DNA of 64,000 nucleotides from NCBI RefSeq assembly GCF_028867935.1, contig NZ_JAPQNS010000005.1, positions 124,001 through 188,000 on the forward strand, in the 5' to 3' direction. Position 1 is the first letter of the stretch, and the number at the start of each line of letters is the position of its first letter. The translations under genes were made by a program, and so were the position numbers. Source of the DNA: Flavobacterium sp. SUN052 (lineage in GTDB: Bacteria; Bacteroidota; Bacteroidia; Flavobacteriales; Flavobacteriaceae). This document shows, in pieces, positions 15,155 to 23,528 of the stretch. Below the pieces are notes generated by a model. It was not told where the DNA came from, ran no database searches, and saw only the letters and a program-made list of their open reading frames with translations.

Positions 15155-17149
15155 ATGGATGTAGTGATTATCCAAGTCTACGTCCGAATCGGGGCTGGCT
15201 GTGGGGTATCTAAATTCATAAAGCTAATGGATAGCCCTAACCCGTATCCCCGGGTTAGCATCACAACAACACCATCGTTAACCATTTCAGGGGGACAAAG
15301 TGCAACGCTGACCGCGTCAGGGGCAGACCAGTACCAATGGTCAACGGGAGAAAAATCCAGAACGATTACCCGGGCAGAATTGGGAATATATTCCCTGACA
15401 GGAACCACAAAAGGGTGTTCGACAACAACCCTCACCACGCTTATTGTCATCGAAAGACCCAGAATCGAAGTTGATGCCAGATTTGCGTATATCTATTCTG
15501 GTAATAACTGTACAGCCGAAGTAAGCCTGGTGTTTTCGGGATCGAAGCTTACTATTACTGGACCCCAAAACTATAAATCGTCTAACTCATGGCGCCTACC
15601 CCAGATCAATAATAAAGGGTATTTCCAACTTAAAACGCCGGGTACGTACACGGTAGTTGTAGCGAATGCTGCCGGACAGACCACCACGACCACCTTCAAG
15701 GTGGAGAATTTAGGTGACTGTCCTGTGTCAAACAGCCAACCTGTCAATCAGTTAAACGCTCGTTCGGCCCGATTAGCCAATGGAAATCTTGCCATGTCCC
15801 TCAGTCCTGACAGGGAGACATACGCCACCGGCGAATTGGTGACGGTGCAACTCACGGGCGGAGTCCCCGGCACCGACTATAACCTGAACCTGTATGATGG
15901 CGACCCGACCTACGGTGCTTCCAGCCTGATACTATCGGTTAGCAGCGCCCAGGGAACAGGCAACGTAATCACCTGGGGGAGTAACCCTACCGAAGAGTTT
16001 TATGTCCTATTCAGGCCGGGCACGGGAGGTTCCGGCCGGGTTCTGGAAGTGACCAACGACGATTTCTCCGACTTTGTGGACAGCGACCCTTTTGACATTC
16101 AAGACTGTTCGATCACCGCAAAACTGATTGCTTCCTCAGCAACGTTGACCTGCGCACAGCCAAGCGTAACCCTGACGGCTTCTACCACGGGCGAGGAATT
16201 GATGTACGTCTTCGAAGGTCCGGGGCTGTTGCCGGGTAGTCTATTTGACCCCAGCCGAACCGTCGATGCGCCGGGAATTTACTCAGTAACCGTCTCAGCG
16301 GGAAACGCCTGCACAACAACCGCTACGGCTTCAGTTACCATTAACGATGAACGGGATATGCCTGCCAACGCAACCCTCACGGGTGTACCCTCGGCTACGC
16401 TCACCTGCTCACACGCCACCGTGACCTTACAGGCACAGGCCAGCGGGCAGGGACTACAATATATCTTTGAAGGGCCATCGGGCAGTTTAGGCGGCAGTTC
16501 TGCCAGCCCCAGCCGGGAGGTCAGCGAGGCCGGATTTTATTCGGTGACGATTGTAGAAGCAAATGGCTGTTTCGTAACGGCTAACGTGACCGTTGAACAG
16601 GACCAGCCAGAGGGCGGAGCTGATATTAGTCTGCTGGCGAGCGGCTCGACAGTCTGTGAAGGGACTCCAGTAGTGGTTCCTGCCACGGTTTCGAGTGCAG
16701 GAGCTGGCTTCCAGTGGTATCGCAATGGGCAGGCTATAACGGGTCAAATCTCGGCCACGCTGATGCTGGGTAGCGCAGGGGCCGACGATTCAGGCAGTTA
16801 CTGGCTGGTGGTAACGGGGCCGTGTAGCGCGACCAGCACCGCGTTTGAGCTGATGGTGAGCCCGCAGCCCACCGTGGTGCTGGTCTACCCCAATGACTCA
16901 CGCATTACTCCTAACGGGCAAATGCCGACCATCACCTTATTGGCCTCTTCAGGTCCGTATCAGGTATTGGGTGGTGTACGGTTCCGCTGGGTGACCGTGG
17001 TAGATCGTATCAACGGCTACGAAATTAGTCAGGTAGAAGAAAATACAACGGGGCTAATGCCGGTAGGCGCCCCGGGACCGTTCCGGCTGACAGTGACCAG
17101 CGCGCAGGGTTGTAGCCGCACGGTACAGGGCATTCTTGTGAATCCATAG
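15155..17149 (+). CDS. Ig-repeat protein with shared C-terminal domain, apparently missing its export signal
   Basis: A 664-residue frame. From about residue 35 it consists of Ig/PKD-like segments with spaced cysteines (SLTISGGQSATLTASG, SSATLTCAQPSVTLTAS, LTCSHATVTLQAQ), an Ig domain with ADDSGSYWLVVTGPC, and the shared C-terminal domain at about 572-664 (VVDRINGYEI, GCSRTVQGILVNP). All this belongs outside the cytoplasm, yet the first residues (MDVVIIQVYVRIGAGCG) are not a convincing signal peptide. The only other early ATG, at 15227, gives none either. The likely explanation is loss of the 5' end, leaving a silent or donor cassette. Leaderless export is the alternative. Confidence 0.7.
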   Translation: MDVVIIQVYVRIGAGCGVSKFIKLMDSPNPYPRVSITTTPSLTISGGQSATLTASGADQYQWSTGEKSRTITRAELGIYSLTGTTKGCSTTTLTTLIVIERPRIEVDARFAYIYSGNNCTAEVSLVFSGSKLTITGPQNYKSSNSWRLPQINNKGYFQLKTPGTYTVVVANAAGQTTTTTFKVENLGDCPVSNSQPVNQLNARSARLANGNLAMSLSPDRETYATGELVTVQLTGGVPGTDYNLNLYDGDPTYGASSLILSVSSAQGTGNVITWGSNPTEEFYVLFRPGTGGSGRVLEVTNDDFSDFVDSDPFDIQDCSITAKLIASSATLTCAQPSVTLTASTTGEELMYVFEGPGLLPGSLFDPSRTVDAPGIYSVTVSAGNACTTTATASVTINDERDMPANATLTGVPSATLTCSHATVTLQAQASGQGLQYIFEGPSGSLGGSSASPSREVSEAGFYSVTIVEANGCFVTANVTVEQDQPEGGADISLLASGSTVCEGTPVVVPATVSSAGAGFQWYRNGQAITGQISATLMLGSAGADDSGSYWLVVTGPCSATSTAFELMVSPQPTVVLVYPNDSRITPNGQMPTITLLASSGPYQVLGGVRFRWVTVVDRINGYEISQVEENTTGLMPVGAPGPFRLTVTSAQGCSRTVQGILVNP

Positions 17150-17235
17150 GTAAGCGTATTATCTGTTTCTGATAATCTACAGGAGACAACGATTAAAGGC
17201 AGCAGGAATAAATTGTTATCATATTAAGCGTAAAA

Positions 17236-17275
17236 AGCCCCTTGCACAATCAGATATGCAGGGGGCTCTTTTTTT
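17236..17275 (+). terminator. Rho-independent terminator
   Basis: AGCCCCTTGCA (17236-17246) pairs with TGCAGGGGGCT (17257-17267) with one G-T pair and a ten-base loop, followed by CTTTTTTTAT. It lies about 90 bases after the Ig-repeat gene and closes the exported-protein island. Confidence 0.85.
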
Positions 17276-17370
17276 ATAAATGATGGTTCTCTGGATTGAG
17301 TAAAGAGTTACTATTAGAATCGATATATAGAATACTTGTAATTAAAATAGTGCAATTATTTGTGCTTATA

Positions 17371-17386
17371 TACCTGAATAGAGGTA
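17371..17386. promoter_or_regulatory. Third TACCT-N6-AGGTA palindrome, upstream of susC
   Basis: TACCTGAATAGAGGTA has the same half-sites and six-base spacing as the palindromes at 4940 and 11239. It lies in a roughly 450-base AT-rich region (17150-17613) that holds no gene. It is about 175 bases upstream of the susC promoter box, much further than in the other two cases, and the 16-base core is absent. It may be chance. Confidence 0.35.
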
Positions 17387-17538
17387 AGTGATCGAAGAAA
17401 TAAAATCAATTAACTGAGTATTTTTACCATAAAGTACATTATAAAAACTATATAAATCGTGCAATATGCCAAATATAATTTTGACAAATGGTTAGTGATT
17501 AAAATTATATTAACCACTATTTTTAAAAGGTAGTCCTA

Positions 17539-17568
17539 TTGTATTGTATGGACTCGCTCTTAATTTTG
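17539..17568 (+). promoter_or_regulatory. Bacteroidota-type promoter for the susCD operon
   Basis: TAATTTTG at 17561-17568 matches the TAnnTTTG -7 box, and TTG at 17539-17541 lies 19 bases upstream, as expected for the -33 element. The start codon at 17614 is 45 bases downstream. Confidence 0.6.
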
Positions 17569-17613
17569 TGGTAATTCTACTTGTTATTATCAACCTAAAA
17601 ATCACAGAAGTAC

Positions 17614-20600
17614 ATGAGGAAAACTCTACTGGTGAGCTTACTGATGGTGTGTTCACTTTGGACCTTCGCGCAGGAGCGGAAGGTGACGGGCAAGGTTACG
17701 TCTGCTGAAGACAATGGTGGGATGCCCGGTGTGTCGGTTGTGCTAAAGGGTACAGCCAAGGGAACCAATACGGATGCCGACGGAAACTACACAATGATGA
17801 TTCCTGTAGGTGGCGGCAAATTGGTATTTAGTTTTGTGGGTTCAGAAACGCAGGAAATTGAAGTGGGCAACCGCTCAGCGCTGAACATTAGCTTGAAAAA
17901 TGACAGCAAGCAGTTGGGCGAAGTTGTGGTAACTGCCGTTGGAATTCAGCGCGATAAAAAGGCACTTGCTTACGCGGTGAGCAACGTGAAAGGCCAGGAC
18001 CTGCAACAACGCTCGGAGCCTGATCCCCTGCGGGCCTTGTCGGGAAAAGTGCCAGGCGTAAACATTACCGCTGGTAATGGAGCGCCGGGCGCTGGTACCA
18101 GGATTACAATCCGTGGTAACAACTCGTTTACGGGCAACAACCAGCCCCTGTTTGTTGTAGACGGTATTCCGTTTGATAACTCAGTAAACCAGACCGGTGG
18201 CTACAACACGAACACGGTAACAACCAACCGGGCTTACGACATCGACCCTAACAACATCGAAGCAATGACGGTGTTGAAAGGCGCTGCTGCTTCGGCTTTG
18301 TACGGTTCACGGGCTGCCAATGGTGTTATTGTAATCACCACCAAATCGGGTAGCAAATCAGCTCGCAAAGGCCTGGAGGTTAACTTCAACTCTTCGTATT
18401 CGGTTGAAAAAATATCTACTATTCCTGAGTACCAGGATACGTATACGCAAGGCTCTAACCAGACTTATAACGGTGGCTTTATTGGCAACTGGGGAACGGT
18501 TTTCCCCGCCGAAGTTGACCGCGTGAATGCAGCCCTGGGTTTCGAGCGTTATTCTAAAGTAATTGACCCCGATTTTCCTGCCGGCACGGTTCCTCACCCA
18601 TTAGTTGACCAAACAGTATCTTACGGAGCGGCTCGCTTCCAAACGGCTTTCCCTGAGTTGTTACAAGCCAATGGTCGCGGTATTCCTGTGCCTTTGGTTC
18701 CTCATGATATTATCGGTGGCTTTTTCCGCCAGGGTAAAGTAATGGAGAACGGTATCCAGATCAATTCTACCGGTGATAAAACGTCGTTGAATGCGTCGGT
18801 GTCGCGGACGAAGAATGAGGGTATCATTCCTAATTCGTTTACTGAACGTACTACCCTGAGCTTTGGTGGTAATGCTACCCTGACAAACAAGATCAATGTG
18901 GGTGGTAGTGTAGCCTATACCAATACTAATCAGCAAAGCCCACAGTCGGGTGCTGGTTATTATGCTGACTATGGTGGATTAGCGTCTGCCGGTTCTATTT
19001 ATAGCCGCTTGTTTTACCTACCCCGTAATTATGATCTTAGTGGCTATCCGTTTGAAAATCCGGTTGATGGGTCGAACGTGTTTTACCGCGCTTTGGACAA
19101 CCCACTCTGGACAGCTAAATACAACCTCTACAACTCGAGCGTTAACCGGATTTATGGCAACATGACTCTGAGCTATGATGTAACGTCATGGTTGAATGTG
19201 ACCGCCCGTGGTGGACTGAATACCTACTCAGAAACGCGTAAAAACGTCCTCCGTCCAGGTGGTTCGTTTTCTAATTTGGGTGCAGTATCGCGGCAGGATC
19301 TTACCAAGACCGAAGCCGATTTTACCTTCCTGGCTACCGCCCAGCATGAGTTTTCGGAGAAGTTTAATGCCAAACTGTTAGTTGGCTTCAACCCTAACCA
19401 ACGGACCTATTCTGAGTCGGGTATCAGTGGATCACCCGTTATTGATCCTAACGTACTAACCATTGGCGGTACGTTAAACCAGAACGCGTATGACTACAAA
19501 TCGACGCGCCGGTTATACGGTCTATTTAGCGAATTGACGATGGGATATAACAACTTCGCGTTCTTAACGGCATCGGTTCGGAATGACCACTCATCAACGC
19601 TGCCTGCTGCTAACAACAGCTATTATTACCCCGCTCTATCAGGCTCGTTAGTATTCACGGAGTTCCTAAATTTGCCCAAAAACATCCTGAACTTTGGTAA
19701 GTTGCGGGCTGCTTATGCCAAAGTGGGTAAAGATGCTGATCCCTATCAGGTTAATACAGCCTATAACCTTGGACGTACCTTTTATAATGCTGGAGCCATT
19801 TCGACTGCTAGCTTGCCAAGTCAGTTGAATAACGTTGGCTTAAAACCCGAATTCACGACAGAACTGGAGCTGGGTGTTGATTTGCAATTCTTCAATAACC
19901 GGATTGGAGTTGACCTGGCTCATTTTGACCGGGTTTCAACCGACCTGATTGTAACGCGTGAGTTACCCCGGACAACAGGTTTTGCTACGGAAATTACCAA
20001 CGCAGGTAAAATATCTAATAAAGGTTGGGAGTTAGGATTGACACTCGTTCCGATTCGGACATCCGGTGGCCTGACCTGGACTTCATTCGTTGCCTATACA
20101 CGTATCCGCTCGAAAGTAGAAGATGCCGGTCCGGGCGGTGAGATTTTCATTGGTGGAACGGGTCTTACATCACTGGGAACTATTTTCCGAAATGGGTTGC
20201 CCTACGGACAGATCATTGGATCTAAGAACGCCCGTGACGATGCTGGGAATCTATTGATTAACCCAAACACTGGTTTGCCAATCCGGGCTGCAAAATCGGA
20301 TATCATTGGTGATCCAAATACGAAATATACCATCGGCTGGACGAACACAGTAGCCTACAAAAACTTCAACCTGAGTGTGTTGGTTGATTACAAAGCGGGT
20401 GGAAGCCTGTTTTCGACAACGGCAGCTTCGTTGTTGTTGCGTGGTCAGTTGAAGAGCTCGGAAGACCGCGAAGGAATGCGGGTAATCCCTGGTGTATTGG
20501 GTGATCCTGCTACGTATCAGCCCCTACTAGCCGATGGTAAGCCTATCAAAAACACCATTGCTATGTCGGCCTTCCAGTATCACTTCACCGATGGATACGG

Positions 20601-20898
20601 TGCTTATGGTGCTGATGAAGTGAATATTTACGATGCTACGGTTGTACGTCTGCGCGAAGTATCCTTGGGGTACAGCGTGCCAAAAGCCTTCCTGAAAAAA
20701 TACACGAAAGTATTTGGCAGCCTGCGCTTGTCGGCATCGGGCCGTAACCTTTGGTTCTATGCACCCAACATGCTGCCAGGCTTGAATTTCGACCCTGAGG
20801 TTCTCTCGAACTTTGCTGACTCAAACATTCAGGGATTCGATTTGGGTGCTTCACCCTCAACACGTCGTTTCGGTATCAACCTCAACGCTTCATTCTAA
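17614..20898 (+). CDS. SusC/RagA family TonB-linked outer-membrane transporter
   Basis: A 1094-residue outer-membrane importer. A signal peptide ends at FAQ (about residue 20). A carboxypeptidase-D-like regulatory domain (about 23-105: VTGKVTSAEDNGGMPGVSVV, NTDADGNYTM) precedes a TonB box region (LGEVVVTAVG), the plug (VPGVNI, RGNNSFTGNNQPLFVVDGIP, GAAASALYGSRAANGVIVIT) and a long beta-barrel that ends in an aromatic residue (LNASF). Length and order are typical of SusC. It pairs with the SusD-type lipoprotein 65 bases downstream, forming a lidded pore for a substrate such as a glycan or peptide. No glycosidase or regulator lies beside it, so the substrate cannot be inferred. Confidence 0.97.
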   Translation: MRKTLLVSLLMVCSLWTFAQERKVTGKVTSAEDNGGMPGVSVVLKGTAKGTNTDADGNYTMMIPVGGGKLVFSFVGSETQEIEVGNRSALNISLKNDSKQLGEVVVTAVGIQRDKKALAYAVSNVKGQDLQQRSEPDPLRALSGKVPGVNITAGNGAPGAGTRITIRGNNSFTGNNQPLFVVDGIPFDNSVNQTGGYNTNTVTTNRAYDIDPNNIEAMTVLKGAAASALYGSRAANGVIVITTKSGSKSARKGLEVNFNSSYSVEKISTIPEYQDTYTQGSNQTYNGGFIGNWGTVFPAEVDRVNAALGFERYSKVIDPDFPAGTVPHPLVDQTVSYGAARFQTAFPELLQANGRGIPVPLVPHDIIGGFFRQGKVMENGIQINSTGDKTSLNASVSRTKNEGIIPNSFTERTTLSFGGNATLTNKINVGGSVAYTNTNQQSPQSGAGYYADYGGLASAGSIYSRLFYLPRNYDLSGYPFENPVDGSNVFYRALDNPLWTAKYNLYNSSVNRIYGNMTLSYDVTSWLNVTARGGLNTYSETRKNVLRPGGSFSNLGAVSRQDLTKTEADFTFLATAQHEFSEKFNAKLLVGFNPNQRTYSESGISGSPVIDPNVLTIGGTLNQNAYDYKSTRRLYGLFSELTMGYNNFAFLTASVRNDHSSTLPAANNSYYYPALSGSLVFTEFLNLPKNILNFGKLRAAYAKVGKDADPYQVNTAYNLGRTFYNAGAISTASLPSQLNNVGLKPEFTTELELGVDLQFFNNRIGVDLAHFDRVSTDLIVTRELPRTTGFATEITNAGKISNKGWELGLTLVPIRTSGGLTWTSFVAYTRIRSKVEDAGPGGEIFIGGTGLTSLGTIFRNGLPYGQIIGSKNARDDAGNLLINPNTGLPIRAAKSDIIGDPNTKYTIGWTNTVAYKNFNLSVLVDYKAGGSLFSTTAASLLLRGQLKSSEDREGMRVIPGVLGDPATYQPLLADGKPIKNTIAMSAFQYHFTDGYGAYGADEVNIYDATVVRLREVSLGYSVPKAFLKKYTKVFGSLRLSASGRNLWFYAPNMLPGLNFDPEVLSNFADSNIQGFDLGASPSTRRFGINLNASF

Positions 20899-20963
20899 CC
20901 ACGATAAGGGATGTTTGACAGCTAGACATTCCTTTGTAAAAAACTATTAATCAGGCACTTACA

Positions 20964-22691
20964 ATGGTTAAAAATATAAAGTTTGCCAGACTACTGACTC
21001 TGGCTGGATTAATCAGTATAGCCAGCTCCTGTAATTACACTGAACTGGACATCAATAAAGACCCCAACAAGCCAGCAACGGGTTCACTGGGATTGTTGTT
21101 ACCCGTCGCGGAGAATGCAGCACGCGGTGCCTTTGAGGCTGTTAACAGCAGTGCGATGGGATTTGCTGGTCTCTGGAATGCGAGCGATTCTTACAACTTA
21201 AGCAATACCAGCTTTCAGGGAACCTGGAATGGCGCTTTCCAAAGCTTGCAGAGTATTGAAGAAATGCTGAGAGCCACTGAAGATGGCAAAAACCCCCGCT
21301 ATCGGGGTATTGCCCTAGTGCTGAAGGCTTATTCCGTTGGCAATTACGTGGATATGTTCGGCGATATGCCCTATTCGGAAGCCTGGAAAGGTAATGCAGC
21401 TGAACCGAACAAATCGCCTAAGTTCGACAAAGACGCCGACATCTACGAAGATCTGCTCAAGCTGTGTGATCAGGCGGTTGTTGAACTGGCTAAACCACAA
21501 CCTGTAGCCGTTATTAACGATTACATGGGGTCCGGTAACGCGACCACCTGGACTCGGATCGCCAAATCGGTTAAGCTCCGGTTGCTGCTAACCGCACGTA
21601 AAGGCCGGGCCAATGGCAACGCCGAACTGAAAGCTGCTTTCGATGCGGGTGGCTTTATTACAACGCCTGCACAAAACTGGAGCTACCTGTATTCTACGCA
21701 GGTGTCACCAGCCGACAACCGGCACCCTTGGTATTTTACCTACGCTGGGGGGGGCGACCCCACTTACATTAACCACCAGTTGATGGGCGAAATGATTCTG
21801 AATAAAGACCCACGTTTGCCTTTTTATTTCTACCGGCAAACATCGCGGGTTCTGGATCAGAACAACCCAACCGATCGTGGTACGATTCCCTTTGGCGGGT
21901 CTTATCTTCCGTTGCGGACATCATTTTTAGATGAGTATAAGAAAGCCTTTAATATTACGGGCACTATTCCTACGGCTGATCTGGCTTATCTTGCTGGCTA
22001 CTTTGGTCGTGATCGGGCCGACGTATCGGGTGCACCTTCTGACGGGGCCTTACGGGCAACTCCTGGTACTTATCCGGCGGGTGGTGTATATTCTGATAAG
22101 GGAACGGCTGCTGTAGCACTAACTGGGCAAGCGGCACTTAACTACGGCGGAAATGGTCAGTGGCCGTTAATCCACAGCTGGAATACAAAGTACTATCAGG
22201 TGGAGGCTATACTCGACGGAACCGGTGTAACAGGCGATCCTAAAGCACTGTTCGAAGCAGCTATGCGTGAGCAAATTGCCGTGGTAGTTGCTCAGGGTCT
22301 TAAATCAGATCCTAGCAAAGCGAAAACACCCGCTACAACTGAAGTTGACGCCTACGTAAAATCTTGGTTGGACTTGTACGACGCTGCTGCTTCAAACCAG
22401 GCCAAATTGAACGTGGTAGCCAAGCAAATCTGGTTCTGCTCATGGGGACAAGGTATGGATATCTGGAACCTGCAACGTCGGACGGGTTATCCGATTCAGA
22501 GCCAGTTCAAGCAGTTCTCATTGGGTATTCAGGCTCCTATTTCGAAGCCACCCCGTCAGTATGCCCTTCGCTTACCTTATCCACAATCTGAAGGCGCACT
22601 CAACCCGAATGCATCGAAATATATCACCGATGTGATTTTTGATCGGGACCCAATTTTCTGGGACAAGACAAAGGTGAAGTGGGAATTCTAA
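20964..22691 (+). CDS. SusD/RagB family substrate-binding lipoprotein
   Basis: A 575-residue lipoprotein with lipobox IASSC, putting the lipidated cysteine at residue 23, followed by the family start NYTELDINKDPNKP. The helical repeats with YGDMPYSEAW-like (here FGDMPYSEAW) and LKAYSVGNYVDMFGD motifs identify a SusD-like binding protein of the nutrient-binding lipoprotein subgroup. It sits on the outer face of the outer membrane as the lid of the SusC pore. It is the second gene of the operon, and its product should bind the same substrate as the 17614 transporter. Confidence 0.95.
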   Translation: MVKNIKFARLLTLAGLISIASSCNYTELDINKDPNKPATGSLGLLLPVAENAARGAFEAVNSSAMGFAGLWNASDSYNLSNTSFQGTWNGAFQSLQSIEEMLRATEDGKNPRYRGIALVLKAYSVGNYVDMFGDMPYSEAWKGNAAEPNKSPKFDKDADIYEDLLKLCDQAVVELAKPQPVAVINDYMGSGNATTWTRIAKSVKLRLLLTARKGRANGNAELKAAFDAGGFITTPAQNWSYLYSTQVSPADNRHPWYFTYAGGGDPTYINHQLMGEMILNKDPRLPFYFYRQTSRVLDQNNPTDRGTIPFGGSYLPLRTSFLDEYKKAFNITGTIPTADLAYLAGYFGRDRADVSGAPSDGALRATPGTYPAGGVYSDKGTAAVALTGQAALNYGGNGQWPLIHSWNTKYYQVEAILDGTGVTGDPKALFEAAMREQIAVVVAQGLKSDPSKAKTPATTEVDAYVKSWLDLYDAAASNQAKLNVVAKQIWFCSWGQGMDIWNLQRRTGYPIQSQFKQFSLGIQAPISKPPRQYALRLPYPQSEGALNPNASKYITDVIFDRDPIFWDKTKVKWEF

Positions 22692-22704
22692 AAATACTTT
22701 AGAT

Positions 22705-22744
22705 CTGCCGAACCCCAAACTGAAGACAGAACAGGGTTCGGCAG
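22705..22744 (+). other. Hairpin between susD and the third operon gene
   Basis: CTGCCGAACCC (22705-22715) pairs perfectly with GGGTTCGGCAG (22734-22744). No T-run follows, so it is more likely a transcript-processing or stabilising stem than a full terminator. It could lower expression of the downstream lipoprotein relative to SusCD. Confidence 0.5.
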
Positions 22745-22765
22745 GTTGCAAAACCAACAACAGCA

Positions 22766-23458
22766 ATGAGAAAATTCGGACTATACTCAGTATCTGTGGC
22801 AATTATGCTTCTGGTAGGTTGCCGGGATGAGTCACTTAACCCAAATAAGCCCTGGGAGCCGGGTGTGCACGCACTGGCGGTTTTTGATGGCATAACTGAA
22901 GTAGGTAAAGCCAATTTTGCGGCTAACGCAAAAACGTTCCCGCTGACAGGTCAGGATGCCGCCAAAATCGATTTTAAAATTCGATGGGTATCACTCGATA
23001 ACAAATTAACGGTTAATAAGATGGTCGTTAAAATTGACATGATCGAGTCGTATACTGATCCCGATGGCAACCCCAAAACGGTGTCGTTAGGTGGTGGCGG
23101 TAAAGTGGTGAAAACCATTGATTCCCCAACGGCTAACCGCCAATGGAATGCATTCAGCATTTCACCTACAGAAGTCTACAACTTGTATAAAGACGCAACC
23201 GTGAAATATGACAAAGTAAATGCTGTGAAGGTATTTGAAAACCCAGCTCGTCCTCGCCCTGCTGGTGCTCGTTTGCAGGGACCACAAGTAGTAGGTGGTA
23301 AGACAGTGGCCAATGCTGATGCCTTTGTTGTGACCTGGGAATTGACCACTACGGATGGACTGGTATTCAAAGTATGGAACGAAGACAGCATTTGTCTTGA
23401 TCCTACACCAGTGTCGCAGGCGAACTCAAACTGCCGCCTGAATTTTATTGTAAAATAA
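22766..23458 (+). CDS. Uncharacterised lipoprotein, third gene of the susCD operon
   Basis: A 230-residue protein with a short signal and lipobox LVGC (lipidated Cys19). The rest is predicted to be mostly beta, with alternating hydrophobic residues (NKMVVKIDMIESYTDPDG, DAFVVTWELTTTDGLVFKVW) and two late cysteines. I do not recognise the family. Position 75 bases after susD, on the same strand and before a strong terminator, suggests an accessory surface protein of this SusCD system, for example an extra binding protein. No catalytic motif is seen. Confidence 0.8.
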   Translation: MRKFGLYSVSVAIMLLVGCRDESLNPNKPWEPGVHALAVFDGITEVGKANFAANAKTFPLTGQDAAKIDFKIRWVSLDNKLTVNKMVVKIDMIESYTDPDGNPKTVSLGGGGKVVKTIDSPTANRQWNAFSISPTEVYNLYKDATVKYDKVNAVKVFENPARPRPAGARLQGPQVVGGKTVANADAFVVTWELTTTDGLVFKVWNEDSICLDPTPVSQANSNCRLNFIVK

Positions 23459-23480
23459 CCGACTCGTCGGTTTGGTATAG

Positions 23481-23514
23481 AGCAGCAGTGAGGAAACTCG
23501 CTGCTGCTTTTTTT
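23481..23514 (+). terminator. Rho-independent terminator of the susCD operon
   Basis: AGCAGCAGTGAG (23481-23492) and CTCGCTGCTGCT (23497-23508) form a 12-bp stem, with one G-T pair, capped by a GAAA tetraloop. A run of T follows. Confidence 0.9.
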
Positions 23515-23515
23515 G

Positions 23516-23523
23516 TATCTTTG
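23516..23523 (+). promoter_or_regulatory. TAnnTTTG box immediately before the monooxygenase-like gene
   Basis: TATCTTTG matches the -7 consensus but ends only five bases before the ATG at 23529. If used, the transcript would have almost no leader. No good -33 TTG is present because the terminator occupies that space. Confidence 0.35.
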
Positions 23524-23528
23524 AAAGG

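Noticed and set aside
1-17149. The exported-protein island as a mobile genetic element
   Set aside because: No integrase, transposase, tRNA junction or flanking direct repeat was seen at its visible edge, and the left side is outside the window.
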